Assembly (NCBI GenBank): GCA_022561775.1
Contig: JADFQO010000011.1
Span: 1-64,000 of the forward strand
Length of the DNA stretch: 64,000 nucleotides
From: Myxococcales bacterium
Lineage (GTDB): Bacteria; Myxococcota_A; UBA9160; SMWR01
Direction: 5' to 3'
In this document: one piece after another, positions 8,665 through 16,001 of the stretch
Position numbering within the stretch: position 1 is the stretch's first letter
Layout: every line of letters starts with the position of its first letter
Position numbers and translations under genes: made by a program
The notes under the pieces: generated by a model
What the model saw: only the letters and a program-made list of their open reading frames with translations
What the model was told of the DNA's origin: nothing
Databases searched by the model: none

Positions 8665-9274
8665 GTCGCTCCGCTGGCAGGGGGCCCGCTCGAAAGTGGC
8701 GCCCATCCTAAGTCGATAGGAGTCGATGCTCAAGTAGCGGCTCTCCCAAAGTTTGATAGGGGCCGATGCTCGCGGTTCGGCTCCCCGCATCAGCGAATTC
8801 ATCTGAGATGACCCGCGGGGCTCGAGGTCCCCGACCGCGAATGTGCCTCGTTCGCCCTCCGACCCGCACAGCCGCCTGGACCGGGATGGGTTCGGAAGCG
8901 GGATCGGGGTCGGCGAGGCATCCAACCGGGTTCGCGCTCCGAACCGGGCTGATCACGCGAGATCCGCTAGGCGTCGCCGTGATCGGTCGGCCGCCCCGCA
9001 ATCCGCCGCCGGAGGCGGGCAGTTCTGCAACTTGGCGAGGTAAACCGGCGTGAAAACAACTATCTGTCCAGGGCGACCGCCTCGGCGCCAGCCTCCGCAA
9101 GGCCCAAATCGCTCGATTCCCGAAATTGCTCGAAATTGGGAGAAACTCCGGGTTGCAATATCATCCCGAGCCGGAATAATGTGCAGCTTCCCACCCGGTG
9201 TTTTGGTCGACTTCGGAGGGTGACTGGTCGGGCAAAAGATCTCGGAGAAATCAGAACGACGCGAGCGTTGCACG
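8665..9274. other. Gene-poor divergent region upstream of the TonB operon
   Basis: About 600 bases without a credible gene. It contains an imperfect direct repeat (GTCGATAGGAGTCGATGCTC and GATAGGGGCCGATGCTC near 8710-8770) and the duplicated CGAAATTG near 9120-9137. The right part holds a promoter candidate for the TonB operon, listed separately. The remaining frames are compositional and resemble no protein. Confidence 0.5.
9153..9180 (+). promoter_or_regulatory. Candidate sigma-70 promoter for the TonB operon
   Basis: TTGCAA (9153-9158) and AATAAT (9175-9180) are separated by 16 bases. This would give a leader of roughly 140 nucleotides that ends in the hairpin at 9275-9310. Two direct copies of CGAAATTG lie just upstream. 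Motif match only. Confidence 0.4.
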
Positions 9275-9310
9275 AGGGCCCCGATGCGTGGAAGATGGGG
9301 CCCTTCTTTT
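9275..9310 (+). terminator. Terminator-like hairpin (possible attenuator) abutting the TonB-operon Shine-Dalgarno
   Basis: AGGGCCCC (9275-9282) pairs perfectly with GGGGCCCT (9297-9304) across a 14-base loop and is followed by TCTTTT (9305-9310). The GAGGAG ribosome-binding site of the first gene begins at 9311. A strong GC stem plus a T-run has the form of an intrinsic terminator. Its position in the leader, with no upstream plus-strand gene ending nearby, suggests attenuation or accessibility control rather than ordinary termination. Confidence 0.6.
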
Positions 9311-9325
9311 GAGGAGAACTGCTTG

Positions 9326-10111
9326 ATGATCCGCAAAATTCGAAACGAGGTTGGCGGCCTCGCGGTTGCCATGGCGGCTGCATGCGCCGTCATGGGCTCG
9401 GGCACCGCGGTCGCGGTCGATCTCGATCAGCTGGTCGCCCAGCGCATGGATGTCAACACTGACGGCGCCAAGAGCCAGGTGCGGATCGACAAGCTCAGCG
9501 ATGATACCGACAGGCTCACCGCCGAGTTTCGAGTCCTCCTTCAGCGTATCGACGCGCTGCGCGTCTACAATAAGCAGGTCAGCGACCTGATCGTCTCGCA
9601 GCAAGCCGAAATGGCGTCCCTGCGAAGGCAGATCGATGACGTCGAGTTGGTGGGTCGCGAAGTCACGCCGCTGATGCTCGGAATGCTCGACGCGGTCGAG
9701 AATTTCGTCGAAATCGACGTGCCCTTTCTGCCAGAAGAGCGCTCGGAGCGAATTGCGGGTCTTCACGACGTGATGGCTCGTGCCGACGTCACCGACGCCG
9801 AGCGGTACCGACGCATCATGGAGGCCTACCAGATCGAAAATGAATTCGGGCGAACCATCGAGGCCTATCAGGGCGAATTGAATCTCGATGGGTCGACTCG
9901 TCAGGTGGACTTCCTGCGCTTCGGCCGCGTGGCATTCCTCTATCAGACGCTCGATGGAAGCGAAACGGGCGTTTGGGATCAAAAGAAACGGGCGTGGCTG
10001 GATGCGTCGGACTCTGCCAGCGCAGTCCGCTTGGGGATTCGCATGGCGCGTAAACAGGTGGCACCGGACTTGTTGAGACTTCCCATACCGACCGCGGAGG
10101 CGGCGCAATGA
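9326..10111 (+). CDS. DUF3450-family periplasmic protein of the TonB2 system
   Basis: The 261-residue protein starts with a signal peptide (basic MIRKIRNE, then a hydrophobic Ala/Gly/Val stretch ending near AVAVD at residue 31). Next comes a long helical region with coiled-coil character (about residues 35-110), then a globular tail. Size, helix pattern and genome position match DUF3450 proteins, which are encoded first in TonB2/TtpC-ExbB-ExbD-TonB operons of gammaproteobacteria and relatives. They are thought to act in the periplasm with the TtpC-like ExbB. GAGGAG lies nine bases before the ATG at 9326. The stop overlaps the next start by four bases (ATGA). Confidence 0.8.
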   Translation: MIRKIRNEVGGLAVAMAAACAVMGSGTAVAVDLDQLVAQRMDVNTDGAKSQVRIDKLSDDTDRLTAEFRVLLQRIDALRVYNKQVSDLIVSQQAEMASLRRQIDDVELVGREVTPLMLGMLDAVENFVEIDVPFLPEERSERIAGLHDVMARADVTDAERYRRIMEAYQIENEFGRTIEAYQGELNLDGSTRQVDFLRFGRVAFLYQTLDGSETGVWDQKKRAWLDASDSASAVRLGIRMARKQVAPDLLRLPIPTAEAAQ

Positions 10112-11523
10112 AGTGGTTGGGAGCAACGCTGGTTTGTCTGATGATTTTCGTGGCTGCTCACGGCGTCTTTGCGCAGCAACCCTCCGCTGAAGAGGCGGCG
10201 GCCGATGAGGCTGCGGCCAATACGCCGCCCCCCCCGCCGCCCCCCAAGTCCATCACGATGGGCGAACTCCTCCAACGGGTGAAGAAGGGCTGGAGCGGAG
10301 AGCGCAAGGAGAACCGCGCGCGCGAGGCGGCCTTTGCGAAGGCGAAGGCCGACCAGCAGCGCCTGCTCAACGAAGCGAAGGCGACCCGCGCTGCGCTCGA
10401 GCGGCGCAGTGAAGTGCTCGAGAGTGAGTTCGAAGCCAATGAAATCGCGCTGACCACTCTCGAAGACACGCTGGACAAGCGACTCGGTGCCCTCGGCGAA
10501 CTCTTTGGTGTCGTGCGTCAGGTCAGCGGTGATACGAGGAGCCTGTTGGAGGGTTCACTGGTCAGCGCCCAGATCCCCGGGCGAGTCGAATTTCTCATGG
10601 AACTCGGCAAGAACAAGAGTCTGCCATCGATCGAATCGCTCGAGAAGCTGTGGTTCATCCTCCATCAGGAGATGACCGAACTCGGCAGGGTGGTGCGCTT
10701 CTCGGCGACTGTCATCAACATCGACGGCGAGCAGAATCAGCGCGACGTCATCCGCGTAGGCGGCTTCAACGCGCTTTCGGAAGGGGTCTACCTGATTTAC
10801 GAGGAGAGCAAACTCCAGGAGCTTCCCAAGCAGCCCGCAGGCACTTATCTCGACACGGTTTCGCGCTTTGAGTCCGCCACGGGAGATATGGCAAGGCTGG
10901 CGGTGGATCCCTCCGGCGGTGCAATCTTGAAGGTGCTGATCCAGACACCAGGCTTCATTGAACGAATCAAACTCGGCGGCGGGGTCGGCTACGCGATCAT
11001 CGTGCTCGGTCTGCTGGCCGGGACGTTGGCGATCGTCCGCTGGGTCATCGTGTTCGGGACCGGTCGCAAGGTCGCGGTGCAGAAGAAGAGCGACCGGGTG
11101 AGCGACGGCAATCCGCTGGGACGCGTGCTGGGGATCTACGAAGCCAACCGGACTACCGATGTCGAGACTCTCGAACTCAAGCTTGACGAAGTCATCATGA
11201 GGGAATCCGCGAGCCTCGATAAAATGCTGTGGGCGGTCAAGGTGGTCTCGGTCGTGGCACCGTTGATGGGACTGCTGGGTACCGTGACAGGTATGATCCG
11301 GACCTTCCAGGCGATCACGCTGTTTGGAACCGGTGACCCCAAGATGATGGCCAGCGGTATCTCCGAAGCCCTCGTCACCACCATGCTCGGTCTCTATGTC
11401 GCGATCCCGTTGGTACTGCTACACGCCCTTGTCTCCAACACCAGCAAGGGCGTGGTGGAGATTCTCGAAGAACAGGCTGCGGGTCTGATCGCTCGCCGAG
11501 CGGAACAGGCCGATGCTTCTTGA
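10108..11523 (+). CDS. TtpC-like MotA/TolQ/ExbB proton-channel protein with large periplasmic domain
   Basis: The protein has 471 residues: a signal peptide (through VFAQQ, about residue 23), an Ala/Pro-rich linker with a run of prolines, an extended coiled-coil periplasmic domain (about 55-270), a first membrane helix (GYAIIVLGLLAGTLAIVRW) and the ExbB/TolQ channel core near the C-terminus. The core holds the conserved APLMGLLGTVTGMI and ISEALVTTMLGLYVAIP stretches. ExbB proteins form the proton-conducting pentamer that energises TonB. The long extra N-terminal domain is the hallmark of TtpC. It overlaps both the DUF3450 gene and the following ExbB gene. Confidence 0.88.
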   Translation: MKWLGATLVCLMIFVAAHGVFAQQPSAEEAAADEAAANTPPPPPPPKSITMGELLQRVKKGWSGERKENRAREAAFAKAKADQQRLLNEAKATRAALERRSEVLESEFEANEIALTTLEDTLDKRLGALGELFGVVRQVSGDTRSLLEGSLVSAQIPGRVEFLMELGKNKSLPSIESLEKLWFILHQEMTELGRVVRFSATVINIDGEQNQRDVIRVGGFNALSEGVYLIYEESKLQELPKQPAGTYLDTVSRFESATGDMARLAVDPSGGAILKVLIQTPGFIERIKLGGGVGYAIIVLGLLAGTLAIVRWVIVFGTGRKVAVQKKSDRVSDGNPLGRVLGIYEANRTTDVETLELKLDEVIMRESASLDKMLWAVKVVSVVAPLMGLLGTVTGMIRTFQAITLFGTGDPKMMASGISEALVTTMLGLYVAIPLVLLHALVSNTSKGVVEILEEQAAGLIARRAEQADAS

Positions 11524-12043
11524 TTTCGAGCCCATCGCGGCCGTGCGCGCATTTATCGAGCGCGGGGGCGACGTCCTGCTCCTGATCGCCGCGGTGACAT
11601 TCCTGATGTGGACCTTGATGCTCGAGCGCCTCTGGTACTTCAAGGTCCTACAGCCGCGAGAGGCCAAGCGAGTGGAGGATATCTGGCGGGCACGCAGCGA
11701 TCACGAGTCGTGGTTCGCCGATCAGGCGCGACGACTGCTGGTGTCGGAAGTGCGGCTCGAACTTCACCACTCGGTTCGCACGATCAAGACCTTGGTAGCT
11801 ATATGTCCGATGCTGGGCCTGCTAGGGACCGTGACCGGTATGATCGAGGTCTTCGACGTGATGGCGATCTCGGGAAGTGGAAATGCCCGTGCCATGGCGT
11901 CCGGAGTCTCGAAGGCGACGATTCCGACGATGGCCGGCATGGTGGCCGCGCTATCGGGAATGATCCTGAGCGTCCAGATTGAACGTTTTGCCAATCACGA
12001 AACGGAACGCGTGGCGGATCACCTGACCCACGCGCACGACTAG
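11513..12043 (+). CDS. exbB: ExbB-type biopolymer transport proton-channel protein
   Basis: The 176-residue protein is a compact TolQ/ExbB subunit with three membrane helices and the signature CPMLGLLGTVTGMIEVFD followed by SKATIPTMAGMVAALSGM. Its start lies 11 bases inside the end of the TtpC-like gene, indicating coupling. As the second ExbB homologue in the operon it probably builds the core proton channel with ExbD, while the longer paralogue links it to the periplasm. Length is typical for ExbB2. Confidence 0.88.
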   Translation: MLLDFEPIAAVRAFIERGGDVLLLIAAVTFLMWTLMLERLWYFKVLQPREAKRVEDIWRARSDHESWFADQARRLLVSEVRLELHHSVRTIKTLVAICPMLGLLGTVTGMIEVFDVMAISGSGNARAMASGVSKATIPTMAGMVAALSGMILSVQIERFANHETERVADHLTHAHD

Positions 12044-12053
12044 AGGATTCGAA

Positions 12054-12458
12054 ATGCGTCGACAGCGTAGAGCGAGCGCAGAAGAGGCAGAGGTTGACCT
12101 CACACCCATGCTGGACGTGGTATTCATCATGCTCATCTTCTTCATCGTAACAGCCTCCTTCGTGAAAGAATCTGGCATTGATGTCAACCGCCCGGATGCC
12201 GCTACGGCTGTGGTGAAACCTCGCGGCAACATTCTGGTAGCGATCACACCGTCCGGCCAGATCTGGATCGATAAGCGGGTGGTCGATGTCCGCTCCATCC
12301 GCGCCAACCTGGAACGCCTCCACGCCGAAAATCCGCAAGGTGCCGTCGTCATACAGGCGGATACGGATTCGAAGAACGGCCTGCTGGTGGCGGTCATGGA
12401 TGCCGCGAAGCTGGCTAAAATCGAGAACATTTCGATTGCCGCAGAAATCATCGACTGA
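12054..12458 (+). CDS. exbD: ExbD/TolR family biopolymer transport protein
   Basis: The 134-residue protein has one N-terminal membrane helix preceded by the family motif VDLTPMLDVVFIMLIFF. D21 within it is the conserved membrane aspartate that carries protons in ExbD/TolR. The periplasmic domain (about residues 45-134) has the expected alpha/beta fold pattern with a QADxxSKNG-like turn. The gene lies 10 bases after exbB and overlaps the TonB gene by one base. Confidence 0.9.
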   Translation: MRRQRRASAEEAEVDLTPMLDVVFIMLIFFIVTASFVKESGIDVNRPDAATAVVKPRGNILVAITPSGQIWIDKRVVDVRSIRANLERLHAENPQGAVVIQADTDSKNGLLVAVMDAAKLAKIENISIAAEIID

Positions 12459-13063
12459 TGGCGCGTCACCTCAACGCGGCAGGCCTCGCGATCCTCGTGA
12501 CGTTTGGCCTGTTTTATCTCATGCAGGCGCTGATCCTCGGAAAAGACACAAAGCTGGGTGATCCGGGCGGAACCATGATCGATTTCATTCGACTCAAGAA
12601 GGAGTCCGAAACCGAGACCAAGAAGCGGAAGATGCCAGACAAGACGGAGCCCGAGGAGCCGCCGCCGCCGCCGGATCTGAGCTTGGCCAAGTCGAACAAA
12701 CCCAACCAGAATCTCGGGGATATGGCGTTTGCGATCGACGTCGATATCGATATGGGCGGGGCGAACATCGCAATCGCCGCGGCCGACACCGACGTCGTTC
12801 CGATCGTGCGAGTCCAACCCCAGTATCCGTTGCGGGCCTCCGAGCGCGGCATCGAAGGATGGGTCGAAGTGTCGTTCACCATCAGCAAGGCCGGAACCGT
12901 CAAGGATCCGCTGGTGACCAATTCACATCCCAGCTCCATCTTCGATCGCTCGGCTCTCAAGGCGATTCGAAAGTGGAAATACAATCCGAAGATCGAGGAC
13001 GGCGAGCCGGTAGAGCGCCCCGGCGTCAGGGTCAGACTCAAATTCGATTTGAGCAATCTATAG
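12458..13063 (+). CDS. tonB: TonB-family energy transducer
   Basis: The 201-residue protein is organised as TonB: N-terminal membrane anchor (residues 9-27), a charged and proline-rich periplasmic linker (Lys/Glu-rich, then seven consecutive prolines near 68-74), and a C-terminal TonB domain (about 115-201) with QPQYPLRASERGIEGWVEVS and ALKAIRKWKYNP. TonB carries the energy of the ExbB/ExbD channel to outer-membrane receptors. The short linker resembles TonB2-type proteins. No TonB-dependent receptor gene was found in the window. Confidence 0.88.
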   Translation: MARHLNAAGLAILVTFGLFYLMQALILGKDTKLGDPGGTMIDFIRLKKESETETKKRKMPDKTEPEEPPPPPDLSLAKSNKPNQNLGDMAFAIDVDIDMGGANIAIAAADTDVVPIVRVQPQYPLRASERGIEGWVEVSFTISKAGTVKDPLVTNSHPSSIFDRSALKAIRKWKYNPKIEDGEPVERPGVRVRLKFDLSNL

Positions 13064-13076
13064 AGTGGCTAGTAAA

Positions 13077-14558
13077 ATGTTCTCGGGTCAAATCTCACGC
13101 ATCCATCGAGCTTGCCTCTTCCTTCTGACGCTGGTCTTCGCGCTGGGCGTAGCTGGCAGCGCCGAGGCGGCCAGGAGGAAGAAGAAGGACGACAAGGATG
13201 CGGGCAAGAGCTTCACCGTCAGCGAGCAGATGTACAAGAAGCTGACGAAAGTGCATGAGGCCCTGGAAGCCGACCAGTACCCAGAGGCTGCCGTGTTGCT
13301 CAAGGAACTCGAAAAGAGGGCGCAACGCCTGAATCCCTACGAGCGAGCGCTCGTCTATCAAATGCTCGGTCTATCGCAAGCGGGACAAGAACGATACGAG
13401 GCGGCTCTCGTCTACTTTGAAAAGTGTCTTGTCGACGATGCGCTACCGCACGGCGCGATCGTGAGTACCCGTTATACGATCGCTCAGCTCTACATGGCGA
13501 CCGATCAATTTGAAGAGGCGGTCGTCGCGTTGGAAAAGTGGTTGAAAGAAGTCGAGAAGCCCAACTCGAACGCCTATTATCTTCTCGCGGCTGCCTACTA
13601 CCAACTCGACCGGATCGATCAGGCGATCGGTCCCGCCGAAACCGCCATAAAGCTCGCAAAAAAGCCAAAGCCGCCGTGGCTGCAACTGCTGGTCGGTCTG
13701 TACTACGAGACCAAGCAGTACCCGAAGGCCGTCGGTCCTCTCGAAACGCTGATCATGATCGACCCCAAGAAGGCCTACTGGACGCAGCTCTCCTCGCTCT
13801 ACGCGCATCTGGAGCAGGAAGGCAAGTCGCTGGCGGTCATGCAGCTCGCCTACGCCCAGGATTACCTCACGAAGAACAACGATCTGCGCGCCCTCGCGCA
13901 GCTCTTTCTCTATCACTCCCTGCCGTATCGGGCGGGATTGGTGCTCGAGAAGGCCGGTAAAGACGAGCTCATCGACGAGGATGCCGCTTACTGGGAGATG
14001 CTCGCGAACAGCTGGCTGCTCGCTCGCGAGATGGATCGCGCGTTTGGGCCGCTGCAGACGGGAGCGAAGATTTCGGAAGAAGGCAATCTCTACGCGAGAT
14101 TGGGGCAGCTGTTTCTCGAGCGCGAGGAATGGGCGAAAGCCGCCGATGCGCTGAAAAGCGCGATCGAAAAAGGCGGTCTCAACGACGACGCCACCACGCA
14201 TCTGCTGCTGGCCATCTCGTTCTACCACCAGGAGCAATACCAGAATGCGATCAGGAATCTGAAGGTGGCGCGCTCGAGCGAATCAGAGCCGATCCGCAAG
14301 TCTGCAAACCAGTGGCTGGTGTTGGTCGACCGCGATGCCGAGGCCTTACGAGAAGCGCGGGCCGAGGAAGCATTGCGGGCCGAGGAAGCATTGCGAGCCG
14401 AGGAAGCATTGCGGGCCGAGGAAGCATTGCGGGCCGAAGAAGCATCGCAAACCGAGGAAGCGCCGCAGGCCGAGCAGGTGCTGCAACCGGAGCAGGTCGC
14501 CCAGCCCGAGGGAGCGCCGCAGGTCGAGCACGTCTCGCAAACAGCGCAAGCGCCGTAG
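13077..14558 (+). CDS. Secreted TPR-repeat protein of the TonB2 operon
   Basis: The protein has about 493 residues: a signal peptide (hydrophobic LFLLTLVFALGVAGSAEA, then a RRKKK cluster), multiple tetratricopeptide-like helical repeats through about residue 410, and a low-complexity tail built from ALRAEE hexads decaying into Glu/Gln/Ala/Pro-rich sequence. TPR proteins end TonB2-type operons in other bacteria and are thought to assist the TtpC-ExbB-ExbD-TonB complex in the periplasm. ATG 13077 is preferred because GAGTGG lies eight bases upstream. An in-frame GTG at 13065 is possible. Confidence 0.78.
   Translation: MFSGQISRIHRACLFLLTLVFALGVAGSAEAARRKKKDDKDAGKSFTVSEQMYKKLTKVHEALEADQYPEAAVLLKELEKRAQRLNPYERALVYQMLGLSQAGQERYEAALVYFEKCLVDDALPHGAIVSTRYTIAQLYMATDQFEEAVVALEKWLKEVEKPNSNAYYLLAAAYYQLDRIDQAIGPAETAIKLAKKPKPPWLQLLVGLYYETKQYPKAVGPLETLIMIDPKKAYWTQLSSLYAHLEQEGKSLAVMQLAYAQDYLTKNNDLRALAQLFLYHSLPYRAGLVLEKAGKDELIDEDAAYWEMLANSWLLAREMDRAFGPLQTGAKISEEGNLYARLGQLFLEREEWAKAADALKSAIEKGGLNDDATTHLLLAISFYHQEQYQNAIRNLKVARSSESEPIRKSANQWLVLVDRDAEALREARAEEALRAEEALRAEEALRAEEALRAEEASQTEEAPQAEQVLQPEQVAQPEGAPQVEHVSQTAQAP
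14349..14470 (+). repeat. 18-bp coding minisatellite (ALRAEE hexads)
   Basis: Consecutive 18-base units of the form GCATTGCGGGCCGAGGAA encode ALRAEE four times almost perfectly and then degenerate towards the 3' end of the TPR gene. Near-identity at the DNA level indicates slippage-type expansion. Copy number is likely to vary between strains. Confidence 0.8.
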
Positions 14559-14640
14559 GCCGGCGAGGCGAAGGCCCCACCAGCGATCGCGTCTGCAGCT
14601 CGACTGATCCACCGGATCCAACGGGTACACGCAACGCGGG

Positions 14641-15804
14641 CTAGCCGCCGAGCATGCGGTTCAGGTCGCGCTTCATTACTCCGTTGACGATGACGGCGCG
14701 CATGATCTCGGAAGTGCCCTCCCAGATGCGATCCACCCGCACGTCGCGGTACAAGCGCTCCGCCGCGTAGTCCGCGCAATAGCCGCGCCCTCCGAAGATC
14801 TGCACGACCCGGTCCGCGACCCGCCCCACCATCTCGGAGGCGTAGAGTTTGCACATCGACGTCTTGGTGTGCAGTTCTTTGGGATTGGCCCGGCCGGCAT
14901 CTTCTTCCCAGGACGTCGCGTAGACCATCAGGCGCGCCGCGTAGAGTTCCGTCGCAGAATCAGCGAGCATCCAACCGATACCCTGGTGTTCGTGGAGCTT
15001 GCTGCCGAATGATTCGCGCTCCGCACACCACACCTTGGCTTCTTCGAGCAACCGCTGTGCGGCGCCGAGGCAGCGGGCGGCGATGTGCAGGCGCTCCTCG
15101 CGGAACCAGGATTTGCTGATGTTGTTGGCCTCGCCGACGCCGCCGAGGATCTGCTCTTCTTCCACTTCGCAATCTTCGAACGCCATCTCGGGATGGCGAT
15201 CCTCTTGACGGTGCATGAAGCGTGGAGTGCGCACGATGCGCATACCCGGTGTTCCATGATCGACGAAGAAAAGCGTCTCTTCGCCAGGGCCCGTGACCGT
15301 GTGCACCAGGACCGCGAGCCCTTCGTGGCCACCGCTCACGAACCACTTCGTGCCGTTGATCACCCAGCGGTCGCCCTTCTTCACCGCAGTGGTCTGGAGA
15401 TTGGTGGTGTCGGAGCCGGCATCGGGTTCGGTCACCGCGTAGGCCACGGTAAACTCCCCGCGCATCGCGGGCTCCAAATACTTCTTTCGCTGCGCTTCGT
15501 TGCCACGCATCAGGGCGTTGTACGGGCCGCCCACGTGGGCCCAAAGACCGTTCGTCGCGCGGCCGGCCTGCTCCTGCACGATCGTCTGCTCGATCACCGA
15601 TGAGCCCAGCCCCCCCATCTTCTTGGGCACGTTCATCGGCCAGAGTCCGTGGTCGAGCGCCTTCTGCTGGATTCGGGCGCGGACCTCTTTGGGGAGTGCC
15701 TCCGTGGTGTCGACGGTCATCTCGTGGGGGATCAGCTCCTGCTCGACGAAATGGCGGGCTCGCTGCTGCAGTTCCACCAGCTCGGGGGTCAGTTCGAATT
15801 CCAA
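14641..15804 (-). CDS. Acyl-CoA dehydrogenase
   Basis: The 387-residue protein is a full-length acyl-CoA dehydrogenase: helical N-terminal domain, the FAD and substrate motif YAVTEPDAGSDTTNLQT, the middle beta domain, and the C-terminal QIFGGRGYCADYAAERLYR and WEGTSEIMR motifs, in which the glutamate region forms the acyl-CoA active site. It would catalyse alpha,beta-desaturation of an acyl-CoA with electrons passed to ETF. Start codon is TTG at 15804 with a strong AGGAGGAAGG upstream. It is divergent from the TetR-Rieske fusion and may share the AT-rich dyad at 15919-15954. Chain length or branch specificity cannot be read. Confidence 0.88.
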   Translation of the reverse strand: MEFELTPELVELQQRARHFVEQELIPHEMTVDTTEALPKEVRARIQQKALDHGLWPMNVPKKMGGLGSSVIEQTIVQEQAGRATNGLWAHVGGPYNALMRGNEAQRKKYLEPAMRGEFTVAYAVTEPDAGSDTTNLQTTAVKKGDRWVINGTKWFVSGGHEGLAVLVHTVTGPGEETLFFVDHGTPGMRIVRTPRFMHRQEDRHPEMAFEDCEVEEEQILGGVGEANNISKSWFREERLHIAARCLGAAQRLLEEAKVWCAERESFGSKLHEHQGIGWMLADSATELYAARLMVYATSWEEDAGRANPKELHTKTSMCKLYASEMVGRVADRVVQIFGGRGYCADYAAERLYRDVRVDRIWEGTSEIMRAVIVNGVMKRDLNRMLGG

Positions 15805-15918
15805 AGCCCTTCCTCCTGGGTGGCAGCAGCTGCGGGCATCCCGTTCGGGGAAAGCGCTCGTGGCCGGGACCGCTTCGGCAACCTCTTGATAAACACGGTG
15901 CGTCTTTGATTTCTCGAT

Positions 15919-15954
15919 ATTGAATGCTTCACTAATATTGGTGATCTATTCAAT
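15919..15954. promoter_or_regulatory. 36-bp AT-rich dyad, candidate operator of the BetI-Rieske protein
   Basis: The outer arms are ATTGAAT (15919-15925) and its exact reverse complement ATTCAAT (15948-15954). The inner arms are TCAC (15929-15932) and GTGA (15941-15944). AATATT lies at the centre (15934-15939). Fourteen of 18 positions are symmetric about 15936.5. It lies 48 bases before the TetR-Rieske start and about 115 bases before the divergent acyl-CoA dehydrogenase start. ATTGA/TCAAT half-sites recall the known BetI operator. No binding data exist. Confidence 0.6.
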
Positions 15955-16001
15955 CATCCACTACGATCCCGCCATCATACAGCTTTTTCGAGACGAGCAA
16001 G

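Noticed and set aside
14349-14470. Short regular repeats considered as a CRISPR array
   Set aside because: Units are 18 bp, contiguous without spacers, and in frame within a TPR gene.
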